Positions 49,014 through 58,493 of a stretch of DNA of 64,000 nucleotides are shown one piece after another. The stretch's first letter is position 1; each line of letters begins with the position of its first letter. Source of the DNA: JAYODW01 sp038116745 (GTDB lineage: Bacteria; Pseudomonadota; Gammaproteobacteria; Ga0077536); the NCBI GenBank assembly GCA_038116745.1, contig JAYODW010000027.1, forward strand, positions 9,655 to 73,654. The letters are read 5' to 3'. The notes beneath the pieces were generated by a model, which saw only the letters and a program-made list of their open reading frames with translations, was not told the origin of the DNA and did not search any database. The translations under genes and the position numbers were made by a program.

Positions 49014-51266
49014 TCAGGCGGCGGATACGGTGACCGGGATCGCACTCAGGACGGCGTTGCCGGACGGGCCTTCGACTGCTCGGGGCAGGAGGTCATTAGC
49101 GCTGACGCCCGGGTGGGCATTGGCCTGTGATTGCCGGGTATCGGCATGCCTGTGGCCATAGCCATGCGGCAGGCTGACGACACCCGGGCGCATTTCAGCG
49201 TGGATCTCCAGCGGCGCGAGCTGGCTGGCAGCACCCGAGGTGATCATCACCTGCTGCCCGTGCTGCAGGGCAAGGCGTGCGGCATCGTCTGCGTGCATGC
49301 GCAGGGTGCAGCGCTCGGGGCGCTCGATGAGCGACGGGAGGTTGTGCATCCATGAATTGTTCGAGTGAAACTCGCGCCTCCCGATCAGCAGCAGTTGCGC
49401 AGCCGGCGCACGCTCGGCGAGCAGGGCCCGGGCACGGCCGAGTTCCGTCGCAATTATCTCGGAATGCAGTTCCACCCGGCCGCTCGCCGTGCGCAGAACA
49501 TCGCCGAGTCGCGGCTGCAGCGGGCCCAGGTCAATGCCGTGCGGGGTCGACCGCAGGCGCTGCAGGGACAGGCCAGCCCGATCGCTCGTGAAACCGTCCC
49601 CGTAGGGACCACTGCGCAGCAGATAGTCGAGCAGACGTTCCCCGGGCGACTGCCCCTCGAGCAAGGCGCGCAGGTCGTCGACCTCGCAGCCGGCGACGGG
49701 TGAGGTCGGGTCAGCGAGGTCGCGGGCGATGGTTTCCCGGAGCTGGGTCTCTTCCACCACGCGTGCGCCGCTGTCGGGCGGCAGTCCCTGCGCGATCGCG
49801 GCCAGGTTAAGCAGGATCTCGGCTTCGTCCCGGGCGCCCGTTTCAAACACCGGCGGGGAAAAATTGGCGATATTGCGAACCGCCATGCGCAGGAACAGGA
49901 CATCGTAGTGGGGTCTTTCCAGAGCGCCAGCGGGCGGCAGGATGACGTCGGCATGCCGGGTGGTCTCGTTCAGATAAATGTCCACGCTGACCATGAAATC
50001 CAGCTGCGCAAGGGCGCGCTCTAGCGCCTGGCCGTCGGGTGTCGACAGCACCGGGTTGCCGGCAATGGTCAGCAGCGCGCGGACCTGTCCTTCTCCCGGC
50101 GTTTCGATCTCCTCGGTCAGGGCAATGCACGGCAGCTCACCCAGCACTTCGGGGTAGCCGCTGACCCGCGAGCGCCACCGCCCGGTGCTGAAGCCTCTGG
50201 CCTTGGCGCCGGATGCACGCGGTCGATCGTGAGCGGCGAGCGGGAACATTACGCCACCTTCACGGTCGAGATTTCCGGTGAGGATGTTCAGTACTTCCGT
50301 CGCCCACGCAGCCAGCGTGCCAAGACGGTTGGCGTGTGTGCCGATGCGCGCATAAACCGCGGCACGCCTGGAGGCGGCCAGCTCTCGCGCTATCCGTCGG
50401 GTAACCTCGGGCGCGATATCGGTCAGCTGCGCCACCCCCTCAGGCGAGAACGGAGCGGTGATATCTGTGAGTCGCTCGAGTCCATCTACCTTTCCCGCCA
50501 GGTGAGCCGGCCGGGCCAGATTTTCCGTTTCGATCACCTGGATGAGGGCAAGCAGCCACAGCGCGTCGTAGCCCGGACGGATAGCCAGATGCTCGTTCGC
50601 GTGCGCTGCAGTCCGGGTGCGGCGCGGATCGACCACGACAAATCGCCCCCCGCGTCGGCGCAGGGCGCGCAGACGTCCCGGTAGATCGGGTGCCGTCCAC
50701 AGGCTGCCGTTCGATTCCCACGGATTCGCGCCCAGGATCAGCAGGTAGTCGGTCCGCTCGATGTCTGGTACCGGCAGCGCGCTGGCATCGCCGAACAGCA
50801 GTCCGCTGGCCAGGTTCTTGGGGATCTGATCGACTGTCGATGCGCTGAAAATCTGACGGGTCCCGAGGGATTTCAACAGCGGACGCAGGAACAGGGTGCC
50901 GCCCAGGTTGTGCACCGTCGGGTTGCCCACGTATGCGCCAATGGCGGGTCTGCCGCTGGCAGTCAGGAAGGGCGCCAGGCCGTGCTCTACCCGGGCCAGC
51001 GCCTCTTCCCAGCTCGCCTCGCGGAAGCGCCCTGCATCTTTGATCAGCGGCCGGCGCAGGCGATCCGGATCGTGGTGCAGTTCGCCCAGGGCAACGCCTT
51101 TCGGGCAGACATAGCCGCGACTCAGGACATCTTCGCGATCGCCGCGCACGCGCAGGACCTGCTCGACGGTGTGCTCGATACGTAGCCCGCAGGTGGCCTC
51201 ACAGAGAGGGCAGGTGCGGTAAGAGACCTGGACTGGCGGGTCGTTGAGGATCTGTGGACTGCTCAT
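49014..51266 (-). CDS. Molybdopterin-dependent oxidoreductase, formate dehydrogenase-like
   Basis: 750 residues. N-terminal [4Fe-4S] site CPLCEATC (C19, C22, C26) with C54 in GYVCPKG. MGD-binding segments: YLLILGANPWESNGSL, VVDPRRTRTAAHANEHLAIRPG, and C-terminal RREFHSNNSWMHNLPSL with the molybdopterin dinucleotide domain (HADDAARLALQHGQQVMI). No Tat signal, so cytoplasmic. No Sec or Cys at the expected formate dehydrogenase metal position could be assigned with certainty. No electron-transfer subunits are adjacent, so partner unknown. It is divergent from the FAH-family gene. Confidence 0.92.
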   Translation of the reverse strand: MSSPQILNDPPVQVSYRTCPLCEATCGLRIEHTVEQVLRVRGDREDVLSRGYVCPKGVALGELHHDPDRLRRPLIKDAGRFREASWEEALARVEHGLAPFLTASGRPAIGAYVGNPTVHNLGGTLFLRPLLKSLGTRQIFSASTVDQIPKNLASGLLFGDASALPVPDIERTDYLLILGANPWESNGSLWTAPDLPGRLRALRRRGGRFVVVDPRRTRTAAHANEHLAIRPGYDALWLLALIQVIETENLARPAHLAGKVDGLERLTDITAPFSPEGVAQLTDIAPEVTRRIARELAASRRAAVYARIGTHANRLGTLAAWATEVLNILTGNLDREGGVMFPLAAHDRPRASGAKARGFSTGRWRSRVSGYPEVLGELPCIALTEEIETPGEGQVRALLTIAGNPVLSTPDGQALERALAQLDFMVSVDIYLNETTRHADVILPPAGALERPHYDVLFLRMAVRNIANFSPPVFETGARDEAEILLNLAAIAQGLPPDSGARVVEETQLRETIARDLADPTSPVAGCEVDDLRALLEGQSPGERLLDYLLRSGPYGDGFTSDRAGLSLQRLRSTPHGIDLGPLQPRLGDVLRTASGRVELHSEIIATELGRARALLAERAPAAQLLLIGRREFHSNNSWMHNLPSLIERPERCTLRMHADDAARLALQHGQQVMITSGAASQLAPLEIHAEMRPGVVSLPHGYGHRHADTRQSQANAHPGVSANDLLPRAVEGPSGNAVLSAIPVTVSAA

Positions 51267-51381
51267 AGCGGTTCACTCGAACGGGAATGGCGTGAGTTTA
51301 ACCCGCTGCCTTGCAGCGCATCCCGGCGCCGCGCCGCGCGCGCTACACTGCGCCCGAAACCGTCCTGCGATAAGGAAGAAC

Positions 51382-52167
51382 ATGAAGTCATCCCCGAGCG
51401 CCCGTGCCGCGTTGCTGCTAGAGCAACACGCCAGCGGTGCATCGTTCGCACCATTCTGCGATGAGCTTGCGCTGAACAGCGTAGATGAGGCTTACGCTGT
51501 CCAGGAAGCCTACGTCGCGGGTCTGTGTCAGCAGGGCGGGCGCGAGGTGGTCGGCTGGAAAATCGGCCTGACCTCGCCGCGTATGCAGGCGTTGCTCGGG
51601 ATCGATAGTCCGATTGCAGGCGCCGTCCTCAGTGGCCGGGTGCACGACGGCGGCCATATCGTGGCGCGGGAGGCGTTCGGCCGCCTCGGCATTGAATGTG
51701 AAATTGCGGTCCGTCTCGGGCGCAGTCTGCCGGCAGCCGGAGCGCCCTATGATTTTGCGGCGGTCAGTGATGCGGTCGAAGCAGTCTGCCCGGCGATTGA
51801 AATAGTGGACGACCGCGAGGCGGATTATGCGCTGACCGACATCGGCTCCCTGGTCGCTGATAACTGCTGGAACGCCGGTGTGGTGCTGGGCGAGTTCATT
51901 GATTCCTGGCCGGACCTGGCGGAGGTCACCGGGGTGGTCTACCGCGATGCCACCGAGATCGATCGCGGCAGCGGGCGCGATGTGCTTGGTCATCCGTTTA
52001 AACCGCTGCTGTGGCTGGCCAATCATCTGGCGGCCCGTGGACAGGCGCTCGAAAAGGGCATGATCGTATCCACCGGCAGCCTGGCGACGACACGCTTTCC
52101 GACAGCGCCGGAGCACTGCCGGTTCGTGATAGCGGGTCTCGGCGAGGTCAATCTGGGGGTCACCTGA
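51382..52167 (+). CDS. 2-keto-4-pentenoate hydratase/FAH-family protein
   Basis: 261 residues from ATG 51382, with AAGGAAG upstream. GWKIGLTSPRMQALLGID, FGRLGIECEIAVRLGRSLP with the metal-binding Glu cluster (IECEIA), and AIEIVDD match the hydratase/decarboxylase branch (MhpD/XylJ/TesE type). These add water to 2-hydroxypenta-2,4-dienoate in aromatic meta-cleavage. No dioxygenase or aldolase is adjacent, so the full pathway is not here. The stop overlaps the next gene by CTGA. Confidence 0.9.
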   Translation: MKSSPSARAALLLEQHASGASFAPFCDELALNSVDEAYAVQEAYVAGLCQQGGREVVGWKIGLTSPRMQALLGIDSPIAGAVLSGRVHDGGHIVAREAFGRLGIECEIAVRLGRSLPAAGAPYDFAAVSDAVEAVCPAIEIVDDREADYALTDIGSLVADNCWNAGVVLGEFIDSWPDLAEVTGVVYRDATEIDRGSGRDVLGHPFKPLLWLANHLAARGQALEKGMIVSTGSLATTRFPTAPEHCRFVIAGLGEVNLGVT

Positions 52168-53111
52168 ATACCCTGCCGGACGCGCAGGCGCTGGCTAACC
52201 GCCTGCGCAAGAACGCCCGCCATCTGGCACGCTGGTCGCGGCGCGAGGCCCTTGATGCGTACCGCCTTTACGGGCGCGACATCCCTGAATTTCCCTATCT
52301 GATCGATCGTTACGGTGCGTGGCTGCATGTTCAGGTCATGGCCGGTCGGCGGCCGCTCGAGCCGCAACAGCTCGCACGCGACCGGGATGTGATCTGCTCC
52401 GTACTGGAAGTCGCGCCCGACAGATGCGTCATCAAAGAGCGCCTGCGCCAGCGCGGACTGGCGCAGTACGAGAAACAGGCAACGGGCGGTGAATCGTTCA
52501 TCGTGCTGGAACGGGGACTGCGCTTCGAGGTCAATCTCACTGACTATCTCGACACCGGATTGTTTCTGGACCACCGTGAGACGCGGCGTCTGGTCGGAGA
52601 GCAGGCCGCGGGTTGCCGCATGCTCAATCTTTTTGCCTACACCGGAAGCTTTACTGTGTATGCCGCCGCAGGCGGTGCAGCGCAGACCGTGACGGTGGAT
52701 CTCTCACACACCTACCAGTCCTGGTGTCACCGCAACCTGGCCCTGAATGGCTTGGACGATGATGAGCGGCACAGCCTGATTCAGGCTGATGTGCTGGGCT
52801 GGCTGGCTGCGGCGCGCACGCGCCGGGAGCAGTTCGAGCTCATCGTGCTCGACCCGCCGAGCTTTTCCAACTCAAAGCGCATGCGTTCGAGTTTCGATGT
52901 GCAGCGCGACCATGGCGATTTGATAGCGCGCACAGTGGCGCTGCTGCGTCCAGGCGGCACGCTCTACTTTTCGACCAATCGCCAGGGTTTTCGCCTGACC
53001 CTCCCGGCGCAGATAGCCGTGAGCAGTGAGGAGATCACAGCGCAGACGGTGCCACCCGATTTTGCTCGTGCCCGGCCGCATCGCTGCTGGCGCATGGAGC
53101 GCATGGATTAA
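52164..53111 (+). CDS. RlmK-like class I SAM-dependent rRNA methyltransferase
   Basis: The frame is open from upstream and no ATG/GTG/TTG lies near the expected start; CTG 52164, overlapping the preceding TGA, gives 315 residues with LNTLPDAQALANRLRKNARHL, as expected for the family. Then YLIDRYGAWLHVQVMAGR (PUA-like), FEVNLTDYLDTGLFLDHRETR, motif I RMLNLFAYTGSFTVYAAAGG, VDLSHTYQSWCHRNLALNG and catalytic region LIVLDPPSFSNSKRM. It matches the RlmK half of E. coli RlmKL (m7G2069 of 23S rRNA). A GGGGG tract precedes the CTG. Confidence 0.88.
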   Translation: MNTLPDAQALANRLRKNARHLARWSRREALDAYRLYGRDIPEFPYLIDRYGAWLHVQVMAGRRPLEPQQLARDRDVICSVLEVAPDRCVIKERLRQRGLAQYEKQATGGESFIVLERGLRFEVNLTDYLDTGLFLDHRETRRLVGEQAAGCRMLNLFAYTGSFTVYAAAGGAAQTVTVDLSHTYQSWCHRNLALNGLDDDERHSLIQADVLGWLAAARTRREQFELIVLDPPSFSNSKRMRSSFDVQRDHGDLIARTVALLRPGGTLYFSTNRQGFRLTLPAQIAVSSEEITAQTVPPDFARARPHRCWRMERMD

Positions 53112-53210
53112 GACTGGCAGGGGCCAGACGCCCTTGCCGCTGGCAGGGCGCTGGCATATCGTCTTGACGGTTTTCGAAGTTCCGTCAGACGTACTGAAGG
53201 GGAGAGACTA

Positions 53211-53657
53211 ATGAGCCTCACACTAGACCAGATGAATGAGTTTGAAGCGATTCGTCAGCTGAAATCGCGCTACTTCCGGCTGATGGATACGCAGCAATGG
53301 GAGCCCTGGGCGGATTGTTTTACCGCGGATGTGTCGGCCTTGTACGAGGGGGCGCCACGCGCCGCTGACAACCTGCCGACCGACATCGGCTGCGAGGGAC
53401 GCGAAGCGCTGGTGAAGGGCGTCAGTTCACTCATGACCGGCGCGCAGTCGGTGCACCAGGGCTTCATGCCGGAGCTGGAACTGACTGGTCCGACCACGGC
53501 GCGCGGGATCTGGGCGATGTTTGATTACGTCATGCTGCCGACCTGCCATTTCAAGGGTTGGGGCCACTACCACGAGGAGTACGTCAAGGAAGACGGCGCC
53601 TGGCGTTTCAAGAAGATCCATCTGACCCGGCTGCACACCGAGGAAGTGTGGCGCTGA
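53211..53657 (+). CDS. SnoaL/NTF2-like protein
   Basis: 148 residues. FEAIRQLKSRYFRLMDTQQW, DVSALYEGAP and WAMFDYVMLP with GHYHEEYVKEDGAWRFKKIH are the NTF2-like cone fold of the bile-acid dehydratase/SnoaL group. Such proteins are isomerases, dehydratases or hydrolases for small lipophilic compounds, and include limonene-epoxide hydrolase-type enzymes. GGGGAGAG precedes ATG. It is convergent with the alpha/beta hydrolase gene and part of the catabolic block. Confidence 0.87.
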   Translation: MSLTLDQMNEFEAIRQLKSRYFRLMDTQQWEPWADCFTADVSALYEGAPRAADNLPTDIGCEGREALVKGVSSLMTGAQSVHQGFMPELELTGPTTARGIWAMFDYVMLPTCHFKGWGHYHEEYVKEDGAWRFKKIHLTRLHTEEVWR

Positions 53658-53682
53658 GGGCGCCTGCAGAATCACGCCGGGT

Positions 53683-54618
53683 TCAGCGCTGATCGGACCA
53701 TCCGTCCAGGATGCTGCGCAGCGCTGAGACGAACGCCAGCGGCTGGTCGAGCATGAGGTGATGCTGGGCATCGGGGATCTCGATGACCGGCGTCGAGGGG
53801 TCCATCAGTCTCCGCATATGGGCGACTGTCCTGGACGAGACCAGCGCGCTGTGCTGTCCGTAGATGAGTGCCTGGCGGCAGCTCATGTTGGCGCAGTGCT
53901 CAGCGAAAGGTTCTTCCCAGCGGCGGCTGCCCATGGCGCCGACGTCGAATTTCCAGGTCCAGCCGCTTTCCGTTTCCCGCAGCGAGTGTCGGGCAATGAA
54001 CTCGACCAGGAATTCATTAGCGCAGCTCTGCACGGGCATCAGCCGGAATCGCTCGACGCCGATGTCGAAACTCGGATAGTGACGGGCGAGATTGATGGCT
54101 CGCCGTGGCGTGGCGGCCTCTTCATCGTCATCGGTACGGATGGGGGAATCCACGATGACGACGCCGCCGAGCTCACTGCCGTGGTGGGCCGCCAGGCGCA
54201 TCGTCATGTAGCCGCCGAAGGAGTGGCCGACGACGACGGCGCGTGGGCCTAGACCCGCGGCTTCTATGACCGCCTGCATTTCAGCGCTGCGCTGCGCGGC
54301 GTCGTAGGTTTCCCGACGGCCGCTGTCCCCCATGCCGGAAAGATCAATCGCGGCGCAGACATAGCTGTTCGCCAGCTGTGGCGCGATGAACCTCCACCAG
54401 TTGGCGTGCGCACCGCCGCCATGGACGAACAGCAGGCCGTTGCCGCGTGCTTCGATCGATGGGGGTGACTCCCAGCGCAGGTAATGGATCCGGCATTCGT
54501 CGACGGTGACAAAGCCGGAGTGCATCGGCCAGGCGACAGCCTCATTGAACCAGTCGGGTGTCGACTGGGTGGTGCGGAGCTCGTCCCGGCTCCAGTCGGG
54601 CACAGTGTTCGAGTTCAT
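53683..54618 (-). CDS. Alpha/beta hydrolase
   Basis: 311 residues from ATG 54618 (the frame runs on to 54972 without family sequence). LLFVHGGGAHANWW (oxyanion), SYVCAAIDLSGMGDS, nucleophile AVVVGHSFGGYMTM with the catalytic Ser, and DAQHHLMLDQP with the catalytic His. It is of the epoxide hydrolase/meta-cleavage hydrolase class. It probably cleaves an ester, C-C bond or lactone generated by neighbours (inference). Confidence 0.9.
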   Translation of the reverse strand: MNSNTVPDWSRDELRTTQSTPDWFNEAVAWPMHSGFVTVDECRIHYLRWESPPSIEARGNGLLFVHGGGAHANWWRFIAPQLANSYVCAAIDLSGMGDSGRRETYDAAQRSAEMQAVIEAAGLGPRAVVVGHSFGGYMTMRLAAHHGSELGGVVIVDSPIRTDDDEEAATPRRAINLARHYPSFDIGVERFRLMPVQSCANEFLVEFIARHSLRETESGWTWKFDVGAMGSRRWEEPFAEHCANMSCRQALIYGQHSALVSSRTVAHMRRLMDPSTPVIEIPDAQHHLMLDQPLAFVSALRSILDGWSDQR

Positions 54619-54724
54619 AGTGAAGATGCTTTCCCTGGCAGATCCGGAAGGCGCAGCACCAGTCCGGCTGCGCGCTCTGACGGGCACGCAGCTGACGCCC
54701 GCCCTCCGTTCCGGGTTGACTGAT

Positions 54725-56353
54725 TCAGCCGGCGGCCCCAAACAGCTCGCGCGCGCGGGGGTAATCTGCTTTCCCGTTCGGCGCGCGCGGCACGCTGGCG
54801 ACGACGCAGAGGTCGCGCGGGAGCTTATAGCTGGCCAGGCGCGTGCGCATGTCTTCGAGGATCTCCGCCGTCTCGCTGTGGGTTCCAGGCAGCAGCGAAA
54901 CGACACCGACGATACGATTGCCGAAGCGTTCGTCGGGTATGCCGAACACCAGTGCATCCTGTACCGACGCATGACGTTTCAGCGCTTCCTCGACTTCCTC
55001 CGGGAAAACCTTCTCGCCGCCGGTGTTGATACAGTTTGAGCCTCGTCCGAGGAGTTCCAGCGTGCCGTCTGCAGCGACCCGTGCCATGTCCCCGGGGAAC
55101 GAGTAGCGAACGCCGTTGACCTCGCGGAACGTGCGCGCGGATTTCTCCGGGTCCTTGTAATATCCCAGGGGGACCAGGCCGCCATTCGCGACCATGCCGA
55201 CTTCATCCGAGCCCGGCACGACTTCACGTCCGTCTTCGGTCAGCACTTTGCTTGTCGGGGAGAGCGTAAAGCGTGCCGTATCCGCTCGCGGCATGTTGCG
55301 GCTGGTGAGGGTGCTGCCCATGCCACCCTCGGTTGAACCGAGCAGGTCGGCGATCACGAGATCCGGCAGGCGTTCACAGAGCGCTTCCTTGACCTCAATC
55401 GAAAACATGGCGCCGGAAGAGACCATCAGGCGCAGGCAGCTCAGATCCCAGCGGTCCGGCTCGTTCTCCAGCGCCTGCAGCAGGGGGCGGGCAAAAGCAT
55501 CGCCGACGATGATGAGGTGCTGCACCCGCTCGCGGGCCACGGCATCCCACAGCTCTACCGCGTTCAGGCCGCGATTCTCCAGCAGCACGGTCGTGCCGCC
55601 CATCATGTGTGGCGCCATCATGCCGAGCCAGCAGCCGGTCCCGTGCATCAGCGGCGGCGCAGACATGGCGACCACCGGCGGTGCCGTTCCGGCGCGGGCG
55701 CGCACGCCCTCGAGCACGGCGTCAGCATCGGCCGGTGGCTCGAGGCCGATCATCATGTGATAGCCCTGGATAAAAAACGAGGTGAAATCGGTGAAGTCAT
55801 ACATCACGCCCTTGGGCATACCGGTCGTGCCGCCGGTGTAGAGCATGTAGATCTCGTCGCCCTGCGGTGCGATTTTTTCCGCGGGTTCAGCGCTGGCCAG
55901 GGCCTGCTCGTAATCCTGTGCCGCGGCGACGCTGATGTGGCCGCTGTCCGTCGGGCCATCGTCCACGCTCAGCAGGAGGCGTAGACGCGGTAAACGCGGG
56001 GCGACCCGGGCGATGCGGTCGGCGAGCGAGGTGTGGAAGACCACGGCCTCGGCCTCGGCGTTATCGAGCAGGTACCACAGTTCGTCGTCCAGGTAGCGGT
56101 AGTTGACGTTGATCGGGACGGCACGCATTTTCAGCGCCGCGAAATTGGTCTCGCAGTAGGCAGGCGAGTTGTACAGATACATGCCGACCTTGGCGCCCGG
56201 CGCCAGACCCGCCGCGCTCAGTACGCTGACCAACCTGGCCGAGCGATCGTTGTATTCAGCCCACGTAAAGCGCCGATTGCCCTGCACCACGGCGGCCTGG
56301 TCTGGCACGAGCTCTGCAACGGCCTCCCAGATAGTCGCGAAATTCTTAGACAT
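54725..56353 (-). CDS. Acyl-CoA synthetase (AMP-dependent ligase)
   Basis: 542 residues from ATG 56353. P-loop YTGGTTGMPKGVMYD, motif SAPPLMHGTGCWLGM, LLGSTEGGMGS, GDMARVAADG and GRGSNCINTGGEKVFPEEVEE; the C-terminal catalytic lysine is in RAPNGKADYP. It belongs to the group often annotated as FadD-like or 3-oxocholest-4-en-26-oate ligase. It turns a carboxylate into its CoA thioester, feeding the crotonase on the other side of the divergent spacer. Minus strand, divergent from the crotonase. Confidence 0.93.
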   Translation of the reverse strand: MSKNFATIWEAVAELVPDQAAVVQGNRRFTWAEYNDRSARLVSVLSAAGLAPGAKVGMYLYNSPAYCETNFAALKMRAVPINVNYRYLDDELWYLLDNAEAEAVVFHTSLADRIARVAPRLPRLRLLLSVDDGPTDSGHISVAAAQDYEQALASAEPAEKIAPQGDEIYMLYTGGTTGMPKGVMYDFTDFTSFFIQGYHMMIGLEPPADADAVLEGVRARAGTAPPVVAMSAPPLMHGTGCWLGMMAPHMMGGTTVLLENRGLNAVELWDAVARERVQHLIIVGDAFARPLLQALENEPDRWDLSCLRLMVSSGAMFSIEVKEALCERLPDLVIADLLGSTEGGMGSTLTSRNMPRADTARFTLSPTSKVLTEDGREVVPGSDEVGMVANGGLVPLGYYKDPEKSARTFREVNGVRYSFPGDMARVAADGTLELLGRGSNCINTGGEKVFPEEVEEALKRHASVQDALVFGIPDERFGNRIVGVVSLLPGTHSETAEILEDMRTRLASYKLPRDLCVVASVPRAPNGKADYPRARELFGAAG

Positions 56354-56529
56354 CCTGACGCTCCCCTGAATCGTTGTGACCTGAGCGGACGATTGTGAAC
56401 GCTCGCTTGAGTGCAAGGCAAACGGCAGGGTCTGGCGGCTCGGGGGTCGCCGAAGAGCCCGGTTTGCATCGAGGTTGCCGGGTTAGACTAGGGCGCAATT
56501 CATCGCGATACCGGAGGAGGAAAAACATC

Positions 56530-57327
56530 ATGGCAGTCGTTGATTACGCTGTTAACGGCCACGTAGCGACCGTAACGCTGAACCGCCCGGAGGCCCGTAA
56601 TGCGGTCAATCCGGAGGTGGCTGTGCGTCTGGCGGACGCCTGGCGCGCGGTGCGCGATGACGACCAGGTCAGGGTTGCGATCCTGACCGGGACCGGCAGC
56701 TGCTTCTGTGCGGGGGCGGATCTGGGGCAGCTCATTCCGCTGATGGCGGGTAACCGCGGAGCAGAGGACGAGTTCGACGAGCGCGTGCTGGCCGAGCCCG
56801 AGATCCTGGAGTCGGCGCTGCTGCGCAGCTTCGACACCGGTAAGCCGGTCATTGCGGCAATCAACGGCCACGCTATCGCCGGCGGCATGGAAATGGTCCA
56901 GGGCACCGACCTACGCGTTGCTGCGCCGACCGCCAGGTTCGGCGTGCAGGAAGTCAAATGGGCGATCTTCCCGGCCGGCGGCTCGACGGTACGTCTGCCG
57001 CAACAGCTGCCCTTTGCCAAAGCCATGGAGCTGCTGCTGACGGGTGATCTGATCACGGCGGACGAAGCACTTGGCCACGGTTTTCTGAACTACGTGACCG
57101 AAGATGTGCTCGGAAAAGCGACTGAGCTCGCAGACAAGATTGCCGCCAACGGTCCGATCGCGGTTCAGGCTATCCGCCGTTCGGCGCGTGCCTGTCTGGG
57201 CATGGAGGAGCTTGCTGCACTCAAGCTTGAAAGCGAGATCTCCGCGCCTGTTTTCAGAACCGAAGACGCCGCAGAAGGCCCGCGTGCCTTTATGGAAAAG
57301 CGCACACCGATCTACAAGGGGCAATGA
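56530..57327 (+). CDS. Enoyl-CoA hydratase/isomerase (crotonase)
   Basis: 265 residues from ATG 56530, with GGAGGAGG upstream. ATVTLNRPEARNAVN, GAGSCFCAGADLG-like region reading TGTGSCFCAGADL, the oxyanion loop HAIAGGMEMVQGTDL with one catalytic Glu, and FGVQEVKWAIFPAGGSTVRL with the second. It hydrates 2-enoyl-CoA or isomerises related thioesters. The operon continues into a nitronate monooxygenase gene 3 bp later. A short-chain catabolic role is likely. Confidence 0.93.
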   Translation: MAVVDYAVNGHVATVTLNRPEARNAVNPEVAVRLADAWRAVRDDDQVRVAILTGTGSCFCAGADLGQLIPLMAGNRGAEDEFDERVLAEPEILESALLRSFDTGKPVIAAINGHAIAGGMEMVQGTDLRVAAPTARFGVQEVKWAIFPAGGSTVRLPQQLPFAKAMELLLTGDLITADEALGHGFLNYVTEDVLGKATELADKIAANGPIAVQAIRRSARACLGMEELAALKLESEISAPVFRTEDAAEGPRAFMEKRTPIYKGQ

Positions 57328-57330
57328 GTC

Positions 57331-58482
57331 GTGGCCGCTGCCCAGGAGAGCCTGTGCGCACGTTACGGCATCGATTTCCCGCTGTTCGCATTCAGCCATT
57401 GCCGTGATGTCGTCGCCGGTGTCTCCCGCGCCGGCGGTCTCGGGGTGTTCGGCGCCGCGGGACTTACTGCGGAACGCCTGGAGGAAGAGCTAGCGTGGAT
57501 CGATGCGCATATCGACGGTAAGCCCTACGGCGTTGACCTGCTCATCCCTGCCCGGGTAATGGGACAGGCCGATGCGTTCGATGGTGAGGGTCTGCTGAAC
57601 GCGGTGCCTGAGCTGCACAAGCAGTTTGCGAGCGGTATCCTCGAGCAGCACGGCATTGACAGCGCGGACCTCGAGGCGGCCCGCCGTAACACCCTGCATC
57701 TCGGGCGCAACCTGCATCCCGCCGGTGCCGAAGACACCATGGATGTCGCCTTTCGCCACCCGATCAAGCTCATCGCCAACGCGCTCGGCGTGCCGCCGGC
57801 CTCGATGCTGGAACGAGGACGGGAGCATGGCGTCGCGGTAGCGGCCCTGGTCGGTGCTCAAGAGCACGCTCTGCGCCAGGTCGAGGCCGGCGTGGACCTT
57901 ATCGTGGCGGCGGGCGGTGAAGCCGGCGGTCACTGCGGCGAGGTGTCGACGATGGTGCTGGTGCCGGAAGTGGTCGAAGCGGTGAATGCGGTCAGCGCGA
58001 TCCCGGTGCTGGCTGCCGGTGGCATTGTTACCGGGCGCCAGATGGCCGCGTGTATGGCGATGGGCGCCGCCGGCGCCTGGACGGCTTCGGTCTGGCTGAC
58101 GACCCACGAGGCCGAGACGAACCCGGTGGTCAAGGAGAAAATGCTCCAGGCCAGCTCGCGCGACACCATCCGGGCACGCAGTCGCACGGGAAAACCCTCG
58201 CGTCAGCTGCGTTCAGCCTGGACGGCAGCCTGGGAAGCGCCTGATGCGCCGGCGTCGTTGCCAATGCCGCTGCAGTCATTCATCAGCGAGCCCGCGCTCT
58301 CCAAAGCCGACAAGCTGTCGCAGCAGGGGCATGAAGGTGCACGCGCGCTGGCTACCTACTGGGTCGGGCAGGGTGTGGGGCTGATGCGCGACGCGTTGTC
58401 GGTACGCGAAGTGATGCGCAGCTTTCAGGAGGATTTTCTGTCTGCCTACGAGCGTCTGGGCAAGAGCATCGAGTCACTCTGA
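57331..58482 (+). CDS. Nitronate monooxygenase family flavoprotein
   Basis: 383 residues, GTG start. FMN barrel: FAFSHCRDVVAGVSRAGGLG, VGAQEHALRQVEAGVDLIVA and AAGGEAGGHCGEVSTMVLV, where the catalytic His is in GGHCG. IPVLAAGGIVTGRQMAACM is the phosphate loop. It resembles the acyl-CoA-cluster type of NMO (often with NtaA-type monooxygenase). Compared with the protein at 15881 it retains the catalytic His. Cotranscribed with the crotonase (3 bp gap) and the LLM gene (11 bp gap). Confidence 0.9.
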   Translation: MAAAQESLCARYGIDFPLFAFSHCRDVVAGVSRAGGLGVFGAAGLTAERLEEELAWIDAHIDGKPYGVDLLIPARVMGQADAFDGEGLLNAVPELHKQFASGILEQHGIDSADLEAARRNTLHLGRNLHPAGAEDTMDVAFRHPIKLIANALGVPPASMLERGREHGVAVAALVGAQEHALRQVEAGVDLIVAAGGEAGGHCGEVSTMVLVPEVVEAVNAVSAIPVLAAGGIVTGRQMAACMAMGAAGAWTASVWLTTHEAETNPVVKEKMLQASSRDTIRARSRTGKPSRQLRSAWTAAWEAPDAPASLPMPLQSFISEPALSKADKLSQQGHEGARALATYWVGQGVGLMRDALSVREVMRSFQEDFLSAYERLGKSIESL

Positions 58483-58493
58483 GGGGACGAGAG

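Noticed and set aside
53683..54972. 429-residue hydrolase with a long N-terminal extension
   Set aside because: The part upstream of 54618 has no family similarity and shadow-like composition; the core protein is complete from ATG 54618.
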